Below are positions 15,676 through 22,662 of a stretch of DNA of 34,616 nt, one piece after another; position 1 is the first letter of the stretch, and each line of letters starts with the position of its first letter. This stretch comes from an uncultured bacterium (GTDB lineage: Bacteria > Planctomycetota > Phycisphaerae > Phycisphaerales > SM1A02). The DNA is taken from positions 1 through 34,616 of the forward strand of contig CAIKXA010000079.1 of the NCBI GenBank assembly GCA_903831295.1, read 5' to 3'. The notes under the pieces were generated by a model. That model worked only from the letters and a program-made list of their open reading frames with translations, searched no databases and had not been told where the DNA came from. The position numbers and the translations under genes are program-made.

Positions 15676-16319
15676 AGAACACCTCCAAATTGTTCCCAAT
15701 ACCACCATGCGCCAATAGTTCCTAGCAAGATGGACGGAGCATATGGAAACCATAACTTAGGGCGCGGCTGAGGTTCTGCTTGGTAGATGATATTTTCATC
15801 TTGATTTAACTTGAGGCCATTCAAAAATCGCAAAAAGCCCATTCTGGTCATCATAATTTGATGAAATATAGCGTTTGGAATTTGGGTAATCCCGCAGCGC
15901 TTCACAACAAGCCCCATTGCCGCGAAAAAACCTACTATCGCCACGCTTAATAACAGTACCGCCGAACATTGAAGCCCAAGCCATGATCCAAATGACATCA
16001 TTAATTTGGCATCGCCAGCGCCGCCACGGGCAAAAGCATATGCAGCTAGAAATACACCTCCAGCCACCCCGACTCCCTTCAATGAATCTACAACTCCAGG
16101 CATTCCAGCAACAATACCGCTGTAAGTAAGGCCTGCCACTAGTAGTGGCAAAGTGAGCCAATTTCGAATGTGCATAGTGCGTAGATCGGTAATGGTTGCC
16201 ACGATTCCGGCAGCGATGAGCAAGAGCCAGACCCATAATGAGGGTCCGTGCTCTGATTGCGCCACATTTCCTAGAAAAGGCACGTCAAAGCATAATAAAT
16301 TTAGAAATATCGAAGACAT
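15672..16319 (-). CDS. tadV: TadV/CpaA-type prepilin peptidase (A24)
   Basis: About 215 residues with several membrane segments. This is the short A24 form without the N-terminal methylase domain. The two aspartyl motifs are present: ITDLRTMHIRN (usual D-x-R-x-x-x-I-P-N, with Arg for Pro here) and GGAGDAKLMM (usual G-x-G-D-x-K-L). It would cleave the Flp and TadE precursors after their Gly. A C-terminal extension with PRPKLWFPYAPSILLG is unusual but still hydrophobic. The start at 16319 follows family N-termini and leaves about 80 nt to the divergent tadG-like gene. The longer frame upstream lies inside that gap and the divergent gene and is not used. Confidence 0.83.
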   Translation of the reverse strand: MSSIFLNLLCFDVPFLGNVAQSEHGPSLWVWLLLIAAGIVATITDLRTMHIRNWLTLPLLVAGLTYSGIVAGMPGVVDSLKGVGVAGGVFLAAYAFARGGAGDAKLMMSFGSWLGLQCSAVLLLSVAIVGFFAAMGLVVKRCGITQIPNAIFHQIMMTRMGFLRFLNGLKLNQDENIIYQAEPQPRPKLWFPYAPSILLGTIGAWWYWEQFGGVL

Positions 16320-16401
16320 TAATATTATGATCCTTGAGAGTATCTCACTGTGGTGAAATATCCTAACTAGTGTAGCAAAATCAACGTGGAACTTGAAATT
16401 T

Positions 16402-17685
16402 ATGCGTAATTCAACTGATCTTAAATGGTCCAATAGACGAGGTGCTTCCACGGCCACTGTGGTCATATTTCTGCCGGTTGTCTTAATGCTGGCGTGGTTT
16501 GGAGTGGAAATTGGATTGGCGGTTCGCTCGGTTACCAGTGCCAAGTTTGCCGCGGATGCCGTTGCTTTAGCCGCCGCGGCTCGATACAGGGACAGTGGCA
16601 ATGATGTCCGAGCCGATGCTCAAGCGGCGGCAGCGGGCAATAGGGGGCCAAATGGTCCGATTGTGGTCACTATTGGAAACGGTCCAGGTGGAGGAGGCGA
16701 TGTTGAATTTGGCCACTGGGACGATGAACTTAAGGTTTTTACCGTTGACTCAGATGGCGGACCCGCTGTTCGAGCGCGCGTGCGATTTGCGCCAGATCAT
16801 CCCAATGGTTCACCTGGCTTGGTGCTTGGAGGATTCTTTGGAACCTCGCCCATGGCATTTGAACGCGTGAGCATTGCTGTCTACAACCCTCCGCGCAATA
16901 CCACTTCACTGCTTTTGAATGCGGAAACATCAAGCGCGATCGCTTTAGATAATGATGCGCGGCTGGTTTCCAAGGGCGGCGTGTCGGTGCGATCAACCAA
17001 TGCGAATGCTTGCCAGATTTTGCCTAATGCATCAATGCAACTTACTGTGTTGCGCCTGTCAGGAACAATAGATCCACAAAGCAAGTTGGCTGTGGACGGC
17101 GTTGTGGAGGAGTCTGAAGTGATTCCTGCCGATCCCATGAATGCAATAGATTTACCGACTTTTGTAGTGCCTATAGAGGAACTTCCAGAAATCGATCATG
17201 ACAATATTGGCGTGACTCATGTTGCTCCAGGCGTGCATGGGTTTCTGCAAGCCAATGGTGGAACTGTGATTCTTGACCCGGGTCTACATCAATTTGTGAA
17301 AGGGATATTTATTCGCGGATCTTGCAATTTGCAACTTGATCATGCAACAATTCAATTTGCAAATTCAGCAGTGTTGAGAGTGGCCCAAAGTAGTGTGATG
17401 GAAGGAACGCCCGCGGACGGAATTGGGGATTGGTCTGGATATTGGTTTATTCAACGGGGCGCAACAGTGCCCTGGGTATTAACTGGCTCAGCGATAGTTA
17501 ATTTTGAGTCGCGTTGCTACGCCCCCGATACGGCGCTTCAGATGGAATCGAATGCCCAAGCACGTTTGGGAACAGCGATTCTTGGGTCTGTAGAGGAGCA
17601 TGATTCAGCTCTTCTAGAATTCACAGATGTAATAGATGAACTCACTACTCAAGCGATGCCCGGACGGGCGCGTTTGGTACGTTAA
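16402..17685 (+). CDS. TadG-like pilus-associated protein
   Basis: 427 residues. The N-terminus, WSNRRGASTATVVIFLPV followed by a membrane segment and a helix rich in Ala (FAADAVALAAAARYRD), is the TadG/TadE_N pattern. The position after Gly reads A-S-T-A-T, so the Glu needed for prepilin peptidase cleavage is absent and the protein probably stays anchored. The large exported region is beta-rich with no von Willebrand A motif that I can find. From about residue 165 it repeats short strands with the look of a right-handed beta-helix (ILPNASMQLTVLRLSG, HGFLQANGGTVILDPG, GSCNLQLDHATIQFAN). It is divergent from the peptidase gene. TTG at 16393 in the same frame is an alternative start. It might act as a surface tip or adhesin; this is inference. 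Confidence 0.65.
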   Translation: MRNSTDLKWSNRRGASTATVVIFLPVVLMLAWFGVEIGLAVRSVTSAKFAADAVALAAAARYRDSGNDVRADAQAAAAGNRGPNGPIVVTIGNGPGGGGDVEFGHWDDELKVFTVDSDGGPAVRARVRFAPDHPNGSPGLVLGGFFGTSPMAFERVSIAVYNPPRNTTSLLLNAETSSAIALDNDARLVSKGGVSVRSTNANACQILPNASMQLTVLRLSGTIDPQSKLAVDGVVEESEVIPADPMNAIDLPTFVVPIEELPEIDHDNIGVTHVAPGVHGFLQANGGTVILDPGLHQFVKGIFIRGSCNLQLDHATIQFANSAVLRVAQSSVMEGTPADGIGDWSGYWFIQRGATVPWVLTGSAIVNFESRCYAPDTALQMESNAQARLGTAILGSVEEHDSALLEFTDVIDELTTQAMPGRARLVR

Positions 17686-17712
17686 TTCCTACATGTGATG
17701 GTGAAATAGTTT

Positions 17713-17745
17713 AAAGCGGTTATGCCGCGCTTTTTATTTCTTTTG
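17713..17745 (+). terminator. Terminator after the tadG-like gene
   Basis: AAAGCGG pairs with CCGC and a downstream CTTT across a small bulge, followed on the plus strand by TTTTTATTTCTTTT. It lies 27 nt after the stop codon and faces the pilin terminators on the other strand. Confidence 0.6.
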
Positions 17746-17752
17746 GCAGTGT

Positions 17753-17788
17753 AAAAACACAAACAGCCCCGCCGAAGCGGGGCTGTTT
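17753..17788 (-). terminator. Terminator of pilin cassette 1
   Basis: A perfect 12-base stem (AAACAGCCCCGC with GCGGGGCTGTTT) is closed on the minus strand by a TTCG tetraloop, with a run of five T residues three bases on. This is a very stable, textbook terminator, repeated in the two other pilin cassettes. Confidence 0.95.
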
Positions 17789-17811
17789 GGAAATTACGAA
17801 TGAATCAAATT

Positions 17812-18000
17812 TTACTGCTGTCCGCCAGTGCTGGTTGTATTGAATTCTGTGATCATCTCGGCATTCTTGCTTTGGATCTTGTCTCGAAGAGACTTAGCTG
17901 AAGCAATCGCACCACCGGCGACCACAAGTACGGAAACGGCCAACTCGGTGCTCTCGGCGCCACGCTCGTCGTTAATGAAGTTTTTAATCCAGTTTGTCAT
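17812..18000 (-). CDS. flp: Flp-type pilin, copy 1
   Basis: 62-residue precursor. A leader MTNWIKNFINDERG is followed by AESTELAVSVLVVAGGAI, the hydrophobic Flp pilin core. Cleavage by TadV after Gly14 would leave a mature N-terminus with Glu at position 5, as in other prepilins. The usual following Tyr is replaced by Leu. The short C-terminal part (SKNAEMITEFNTTSTGGQQ) is polar. It is the structural subunit of the Tad pilus. AAAGGA lies 7 nt before ATG. This copy differs from the other two at Ser37, Ile50 and the last residues, so it may give pili with a different exposed end. Confidence 0.9.
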   Translation of the reverse strand: MTNWIKNFINDERGAESTELAVSVLVVAGGAIASAKSLRDKIQSKNAEMITEFNTTSTGGQQ

Positions 18001-18033
18001 GTGAGTATCCTTTCAAATAAGTCCCTAATATAC

Positions 18034-18058
18034 GCCGTCAAACACCTTGTTTGACGGC
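18034..18058 (-). promoter_or_regulatory. Leader hairpin of pilin cassette 1
   Basis: A perfect ten-base stem, GCCGTCAAAC with GTTTGACGGC, has a five-base loop that reads AAGGT in the minus-strand RNA. It lies 34 nt upstream of the pilin start. Cassette 2 keeps the same loop with a shorter stem at the corresponding place (AAGC-ACCTT-GCTT, near 18462-18479); cassette 3 has no obvious counterpart. Read on the plus strand it is followed by TTTT, so a terminator of antisense transcription is the alternative. Confidence 0.5.
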
Positions 18059-18095
18059 TTTTGACTGACATATATTACGTTTCAAAAATAGGATT

Positions 18096-18132
18096 GCAAA
18101 TGCAAATTAAAAATTTTATTTGTGTCCTATAA
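18096..18132 (-). promoter_or_regulatory. Conserved upstream element of pilin cassette 1
   Basis: On the minus strand the element reads TTATAGGACA, then after a fixed gap TTTGCATTTGC, 37 bp in all. The same two blocks with the same total length lie upstream of cassette 2. It starts about 96 nt before the pilin ATG. With A/T-rich filler between the blocks, it may be the promoter of a special sigma factor or a binding site. Confidence 0.5.
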
Positions 18133-18180
18133 ATTCAATCGCGAAGCTGGACTGTTGGGGTGATTTGGATTTGTCTGGGT

Positions 18181-18216
18181 AAAAACACAAACAGCCCCAC
18201 CGAAGCGGGGCTGTTT
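18181..18216 (-). terminator. Terminator of pilin cassette 2
   Basis: Same hairpin as in cassette 1, with one base changed so that a G-U pair closes the TTCG loop. Five T residues follow on the minus strand. Confidence 0.93.
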
Positions 18217-18239
18217 GGAAATTGCAGAAGAACTAAATC

Positions 18240-18428
18240 TTACGGATTGGCGCCAGTGCCAGTTGTGTTGAACTCTGTGAGCATTTCGGCATTCTTGCTT
18301 TGGATCTTGTCTCGAAGAGCCTTAGCTGAAGCAATCGCACCACCGGCAACTACAAGTACGGAAACGGCCAACTCGGTGCTCTCGGCGCCACGCTCGTCAT
18401 TAATGAAGTTTTTAATCCAGTTTGTCAT
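18240..18428 (-). CDS. flp: Flp-type pilin, copy 2
   Basis: 62 residues with the same leader, cleavage Gly and AESTEL core as copy 1. It differs from copy 3 only at residue 2 (Thr here, Lys there) and from copy 1 at a few C-terminal positions (the end is TTGTGANP). Start ATG 18428 has the same AAAGGATACTCAC spacing as copy 1. The open frame extends 13 codons further upstream without support. The Tad peptidase, platform and ATPase genes are encoded in the neighbouring operon on the same strand. Confidence 0.9.
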   Translation of the reverse strand: MTNWIKNFINDERGAESTELAVSVLVVAGGAIASAKALRDKIQSKNAEMLTEFNTTGTGANP

Positions 18429-18522
18429 GTGAGTATCCTTTCTAAGGTTTTTCCAATTTGCCGCCAAGCACCTTGCTTAACTGTTATTGGTTACCAACAA
18501 CTTATGATTCATAAATTTGAAT

Positions 18523-18559
18523 GCAAATGCAAAATAAAATATTATATAATGTCCTATAA
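18523..18559 (-). promoter_or_regulatory. Conserved upstream element of pilin cassette 2
   Basis: Contains the same TTATAGGACA and TTTGCATTTGC blocks as cassette 1, at the same spacing (37 bp overall) and about the same distance (95 nt) from the start codon, although the rest of the gap has diverged. Cassette 3 keeps only TTAATTTGCATT (18945-18956). Confidence 0.5.
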
Positions 18560-18606
18560 TTATATAGCTGGGGAGGCACTTTAGTTCATTGAATAATTAT
18601 TTTTGT

Positions 18607-18642
18607 AAAAACACAAACAGCCCCACCGAAGCGGGGCTGTTT
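18607..18642 (-). terminator. Terminator of pilin cassette 3
   Basis: Identical stem and loop to cassette 2, followed on the minus strand by a T-run after GTG. Confidence 0.93.
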
Positions 18643-18665
18643 GGAAATTACAGAAGAACTAAATC

Positions 18666-18854
18666 TTACGGATTGGCGCCAGTGCCAGTTGTATTGAACT
18701 CTGTGAGCATTTCGGCATTCTTGCTTTGGATCTTGTCTCGAAGAGCCTTAGCTGAAGCAATCGCACCACCGGCGACTACAAGTACGGAAACGGCCAACTC
18801 GGTGCTCTCGGCGCCGCGCTCGTCATTGATGAAGTTTTTAATCCAGTTTTTCAT
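18666..18854 (-). CDS. flp: Flp-type pilin, copy 3
   Basis: 62 residues, identical to copy 2 except Lys at residue 2. The leader, the cleavage Gly14 and the hydrophobic core are intact, so the protein should be a working pilin. The ribosome binding site has lost one G: the other two copies have AAAGGATAC, this one AAAGATAC. The TTATAGGACA half of the upstream element is also missing. Expression is therefore likely to be lower than that of the other copies or differently controlled. The 267 nt before it, up to the GTPase stop codon, are A/T-rich and hold no gene. Confidence 0.9.
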   Translation of the reverse strand: MKNWIKNFINDERGAESTELAVSVLVVAGGAIASAKALRDKIQSKNAEMLTEFNTTGTGANP

Positions 18855-19121
18855 GTGAGTATCTTTCTGTGAGGTTTTTAATCAAACGCAACTTGACGAT
18901 TTGTCTACTTGCTTATGGAAACAGGTTACGATTTAATTTTTGTTAATGCAAATTAATCTTGGAAAATATCTAAAAGTTCGTGAAATTGATACAAAAAAGC
19001 TATTTTATGGCGCATTTGACATAGTTATCGCACCTTAATTTTTGGTCAATTGGTTATATACCCATTAATGATCTAGTTTTTTACTGCCGTTAAGGGCTTC
19101 GCTTGAAGGCAATTCGGGCAC

Positions 19122-20117
19122 TTACCAAAATTGCCAGGGTCTATCGCTGACAATTTCTGAAGCAGGCACAAGTTTTTCGCGCACGGCCTGGGAAAAATCA
19201 TTCAGACCAGTATTGGTCAGGGCGCTTATGCGCAATTCGAATTTCAATTTTTTGTTGTTTGATTGCAAAATATCGGACATTGATTGAACTCGGATAATGT
19301 TCACATGTTCAATAGCGGGCCACTCTTGATTGGGTGCGGCCAGAGCAACTACAAGATCGGCGTTGAGAATTTCTTGTTGCGCGCGGGCGATTGCAGCTTG
19401 GTCAATCGAGTCGGGTGATGGAGTTGAATGAGTCGCGCCAAAAACTTCTTTTGGAAGATTTTTTTGAGTAAAGCCAGGCGCATCAACCACGCGGCAGGCA
19501 AGACCCGCAAGCACAATGTTGGCGCTTACGAAGTCGCGCGTGGTGCCGGCAATGGGTGACGTGACCGCGGCGGTTCGACCAAGCAACGCATTGAGAAGAG
19601 TGCTTTTGCCGGCGTTTGGGGCGCCAGCAATCACCACTGTGGGGGGATCAATCAATCGGCAAAGTCGCTTGCTTCGGGCAGCGTCGGCGGGCGTGGGCGC
19701 GCCATATTTTTTCCAGCGCTGTGGCTGCGCAAGCAACAGCGCTATGGCGTCCGGACTTGCCGCGCGCGCGAGCGTGTTGAGCATGCGCGATTCAATATCG
19801 CTTGTTGTCTCTATGAAAATGTCCGCTGGAGTGAGTTGATTGGGGGATACAAAAGAAATTCCAGCGTCGCTTATGGCGCGCACCAAACGTTGCCGCAGGC
19901 GTGGACCGCCATGAGGCGTGACAATCAGCGTGTTGTCGCTGGCGCGAAGCACAAGCGCCTCGTCAAGATCGCAAATGCGCCGCAAACTTGCGTTGCCAAT
20001 TTCTGGAAGCGTGATTGAAAGAGTTTTTGCAAGGCGATCTGGTTGCGCTCGCATGTGCAATACGCCCACGGCGCCAGAGGCCGCGGTTGTGAGCCAGCAT
20101 GCGAACTCGCGAATCAA
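19122..20117 (-). CDS. Divergent MnmE/TrmE-like GTPase
   Basis: 331 residues from the TTG at 20117, against about 450 for MnmE. The start is chosen because GAGGA lies 5 nt upstream and the coaX stop codon is 1 nt away; longer frames would run into coaX. An N-terminal region resembles the folate-binding domain (SGAVGVLHMRAQPDRLA, IVTPHGGPRLRQRLV). G1 is GAPNAGKST (165-173), the switch is GTTRD (191-195) and G3 is DAPG (212-215). The G4 motif N-K-x-D is absent; the corresponding place reads IIRVQSMSD, and a weak G5 ISALTNTG follows. The end is PWQFW, without the C-[ILVF]-G-K motif needed for tRNA wobble-uridine modification. Nucleotide specificity and tRNA modification are therefore doubtful. 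It is the last gene of the operon. Confidence 0.72.
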   Translation of the reverse strand: MIREFACWLTTAASGAVGVLHMRAQPDRLAKTLSITLPEIGNASLRRICDLDEALVLRASDNTLIVTPHGGPRLRQRLVRAISDAGISFVSPNQLTPADIFIETTSDIESRMLNTLARAASPDAIALLLAQPQRWKKYGAPTPADAARSKRLCRLIDPPTVVIAGAPNAGKSTLLNALLGRTAAVTSPIAGTTRDFVSANIVLAGLACRVVDAPGFTQKNLPKEVFGATHSTPSPDSIDQAAIARAQQEILNADLVVALAAPNQEWPAIEHVNIIRVQSMSDILQSNNKKLKFELRISALTNTGLNDFSQAVREKLVPASEIVSDRPWQFW

Positions 20118-20118
20118 A

Positions 20119-20925
20119 TTATTCCTCGTGCGCGTCAATCGACGCGTTGGTGTCGTGCGAATCTTCTTCGATGGATTTTTCAGCGGCCACGCGAATGCCA
20201 ATCAGCACAAGATCGGCAACATGTCGGTCCACCAAATCATCGCCGGTAAACAGCACGTCGGCGTCGCCGCCCGTGACCACCACCATTGGAAACGCCTTGT
20301 AATGCTCGGCATAACGCTCCACAAGTCGGTGCATGGCGCCGCGCAATCCTTCGTAAACGCCAAGCAACATGGCGGCCGCGGTGTTGCGCCCGAACGGTTC
20401 CTTGGGGTCTGGCTGAGCGAATGCCACGCGTGGAAGGGCGGCGGTGTTTTCATGCAGTGATTTTAATTGCAGCGACGCGCCTGGAATAATCGCGCCGCCG
20501 TGGAACACGCCTTCGCCATCCACAAAGTCCACGGTCATGGCGGTGCCTGCATCAACCACAATAACTGCTTGCTTCAGCGAGTCGTAGGCAGCCGCGGCCG
20601 CGAGCAAGCGATCTTGCCCAGGATTTGCGCCCGCATCCAAACACACGCCAATTGGAATGGGCAACTCTTTTCCAATGCGCAACACTTCTGTCTTTAAGCG
20701 CATCTCGATTTTTGTTTTCAGCGGATTCGCAAATGTGTCATTCACGCTGGCCAAAACAACAATGGCGTCGCTGTCGGACAATTCCGCCCACACGGCGGCG
20801 ATTCCATCAACTATTTTATTTTCGTTGGTGTTCTCAATATGTTCCGACGCGATCAATTTGCGATCCACAAAGCGCGCGAACGAGGTGCGGGTATTTCCAA
20901 CTGAAATGGCGAGTAGAGCGGACAT
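20119..20925 (-). CDS. coaX: Type III pantothenate kinase
   Basis: 268 residues, the usual size. It phosphorylates pantothenate in the first step of coenzyme A synthesis. Family motifs are NPGQDRLLAAAAAYD (the G-x-D-R region), VVDAGTAMTVDFVD, FHGGAIIPG and VVVTGGDADVL. The N-terminal phosphate-binding motif reads SVGNTRTSF, where almost all relatives have D-[IV]-G-N-T. The Asp, which binds metal and phosphate, is a Ser (residue 8). Either activity is reduced or another residue compensates. The charged C-terminal tail (EEDSHDTNASIDAHEE) is extra. The gene lies 12 nt after dat and 1 nt before the GTPase gene, so all three are probably on one transcript. Confidence 0.85.
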   Translation of the reverse strand: MSALLAISVGNTRTSFARFVDRKLIASEHIENTNENKIVDGIAAVWAELSDSDAIVVLASVNDTFANPLKTKIEMRLKTEVLRIGKELPIPIGVCLDAGANPGQDRLLAAAAAYDSLKQAVIVVDAGTAMTVDFVDGEGVFHGGAIIPGASLQLKSLHENTAALPRVAFAQPDPKEPFGRNTAAAMLLGVYEGLRGAMHRLVERYAEHYKAFPMVVVTGGDADVLFTGDDLVDRHVADLVLIGIRVAAEKSIEEDSHDTNASIDAHEE

Positions 20926-20937
20926 GGGAGTTTGATT

Positions 20938-21798
20938 CTAGGGAGTCTTGACGAGGAGATTTTCCACCGCAAGGCGCATGCAATTGATCACGGCGCAAGC
21001 CATTTTTGCGGGCTTTCCTGCGCCAAACACTTTTCCATTCAGGGACACGCAACTCGCAAGCACGCGGCCGCTACTGGTGACCCAAATTTCATCCGCCGTG
21101 GCGAGTTCTGATTCTTCAATGGGGCGAATGGACACCTCAAAGCCAAGTTGCTTTGCTGCGTCGATGGCCAGAGTGCGCATGGTGCCATGCAGGATGGATG
21201 GATCCGTGTTGATGGGAGCCGTGGCGACTTTATTTCCGCGCACAATAAAAATATTCGAGCTTGAACCTTCGCTCACAAAACCATCGCGAATTAAAATCGC
21301 CTCGTCGGCGTGGTGGGCGCGTCCGTCAAGCATTGGCAAAATGCTTCCCATTAAACTGGTTGACTTGATATCGCATCTATGCCAGCGAAGGTCTGGTTGA
21401 ATTGAAAGCGAAATGGGCGCGGCGGTGGTGAGTGTGTCAAGCGCGCCGTACGCATGGGCCATGGCGAACACGGTTGGTTGAATGTTGTCGGGCGGAAGAT
21501 GCGCGCGCATGGCGGCGGCGCCGCGTGTGATTTGTAGATACACGCACGCGTCGCGCAAATTTTCGGCTTGAAGAAGTTGCTCGCACAGCGCGGGCAATTC
21601 GCGCGCGTTGAATCCCTTGATGTGTGTGAGTTGCAAACTCCGCTCAAGCCGATGCATGTGCGCATTCATGGCCATACCGGTGCGGTCAAAGAAGCGCACC
21701 ACTTCATAGATGCCATCGCCAAACAAAAACCCACGATCAAGCGGGCTAATGTGGGCTTTTTCAAGAGGGAGTATGTGGCCATTCAGCCATACGTTCAT
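20938..21798 (-). CDS. dat: D-amino acid aminotransferase (class IV)
   Basis: 286 residues of the PLP-dependent fold-type IV aminotransferases. Visible motifs are SPLDRGFLFGDGIYEVVRFF at the N-terminus, RCDIKSTSLMGSIL (the PLP-binding Lys) and EGSSSNIFIVRG, which binds the cofactor phosphate. The R-C-D-I-K-S and E-G-S-S-S-N combination matches D-alanine aminotransferase of bacilli best. That enzyme interconverts D-alanine and D-glutamate for cell-wall synthesis. A branched-chain aminotransferase or aminodeoxychorismate lyase is the alternative within the same superfamily, but those usually lack the R-C-D-I-K-S form. It lies in the operon between the BtpA-like gene and coaX. Confidence 0.82.
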   Translation of the reverse strand: MNVWLNGHILPLEKAHISPLDRGFLFGDGIYEVVRFFDRTGMAMNAHMHRLERSLQLTHIKGFNARELPALCEQLLQAENLRDACVYLQITRGAAAMRAHLPPDNIQPTVFAMAHAYGALDTLTTAAPISLSIQPDLRWHRCDIKSTSLMGSILPMLDGRAHHADEAILIRDGFVSEGSSSNIFIVRGNKVATAPINTDPSILHGTMRTLAIDAAKQLGFEVSIRPIEESELATADEIWVTSSGRVLASCVSLNGKVFGAGKPAKMACAVINCMRLAVENLLVKTP

Positions 21799-21855
21799 GC
21801 CGCAATCCTAGCCAAAGTTTGGCTGGAAAATTTTATTGTGTGGCGTGTGCGTATT

Positions 21856-22662
21856 TTATTTTTTACGCGCGGCTTTGATAAAGGCTTTGGCGCGGGCGGG
21901 ATCGATTGGATTTTGCCAACGACCGCCACGCTTCAGGTCGCTGCCAACGATGATGCCATCGGCAATTTCAAGAAGTTCGCTTGCGTTGTCGGCGCGCGCG
22001 CCGGAACCCACCAGCACGGGCACACGCGATGCCTCTTTCACCAAGCCAAGTTGCTCAAAGTCCACGGGTTGGCCAGTGGCTTTGCCAGTGACAATGATCG
22101 AGTCGGCTCCGCAAAAAATCAGCGTGCGGGTTTGCTCGGCGGCGTTCAGGTCGCTGGTGATGGCGTGACTAGCGTGCTTCTTTAGCACATCCGCCGCGAT
22201 CATCACGCGTTGCGCGCCCAACATTTTTCGGTGCCGCAACAGAGGACCCGCGTCGGCTTGGTCAAAGATTCCCTCATCGGCAACGGATGCAAGGGCGAAA
22301 CCTTCCGCGCGAATAAACGCGGCGCCGCACGCGTGCGCCACGCTCATGGCTTCTTGATTTGCGCCGGCCAAAATTTGCAGGCCAATTGGAATTTTCACGG
22401 CGGCGCGCACTGAAAGCACGCACGCGCTCATGGCCGCCACAATTTCGCTGCCCACATGGCGGCGCAAATAAGGCAAATCATGCATGTTTTCAATCATGAT
22501 GGCGTCAAACCCAAGTCGTTCAAGCAACTTGGCCTCAATCACCGCTTGGCGCGCTATTTCCGAAACACGCAATTCACTGCGTGGCGAGCCAGGCAATGCC
22601 GCCAAATGCACCATGCCGATGAGGCAACGCGGAACTCCAAGAAACGCAAAATCTCCACTCAT
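21856..22662 (-). CDS. BtpA/SgcQ-family TIM-barrel protein
   Basis: 268 residues. The sequence matches the BtpA family, named after a cyanobacterial protein needed for photosystem I accumulation but widespread in non-phototrophs, where its function is unknown. Typical segments are LIGMVHLAALPGSP, FDAIMIENMHDLPY, IPIGLQILAGANQEAMSVA, AAFIRAEGF, ADSIIVTGKATGQPVDFEQ and VPVLVGSGARADNA followed by ADGIIVGSDLKRGG, all in a TIM-barrel pattern. A sugar or nucleotide catabolic role is possible from the fold. The start at 22662 has AGGAGA 6 nt upstream and overlaps the channel stop codon as ATGA, so translation is coupled to the channel. The longer frame is inside the channel gene. Confidence 0.8.
   Translation of the reverse strand: MSGDFAFLGVPRCLIGMVHLAALPGSPRSELRVSEIARQAVIEAKLLERLGFDAIMIENMHDLPYLRRHVGSEIVAAMSACVLSVRAAVKIPIGLQILAGANQEAMSVAHACGAAFIRAEGFALASVADEGIFDQADAGPLLRHRKMLGAQRVMIAADVLKKHASHAITSDLNAAEQTRTLIFCGADSIIVTGKATGQPVDFEQLGLVKEASRVPVLVGSGARADNASELLEIADGIIVGSDLKRGGRWQNPIDPARAKAFIKAARKK

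Larger units (their letters stand above)
17753..18854 (-). repeat. Three tandem Flp pilin cassettes
   Basis: The unit of ribosome binding site, 62-codon pilin gene and TTCG terminator occurs three times (17753-18000, 18181-18428, 18607-18854), each about 248 nt, with a period of about 427 nt. The coding parts and terminators are nearly identical, while the gaps between units have diverged except for short motifs. This suggests either a recent duplication or ongoing gene conversion restricted to the transcribed part. Confidence 0.92.

Noticed and set aside
18160-18432. Plus-strand open frames antisense to the pilin genes (also 18589-18858)
   Set aside because: They are mirror frames of repeated pilin DNA, contain no start signals, and their similarity to each other only reflects the duplication.
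19060-19121. Terminator for the GTPase operon downstream of 19122
   Set aside because: A bulged TGCC/GGCA hairpin exists, but on the minus strand it is followed by A residues, not T residues.
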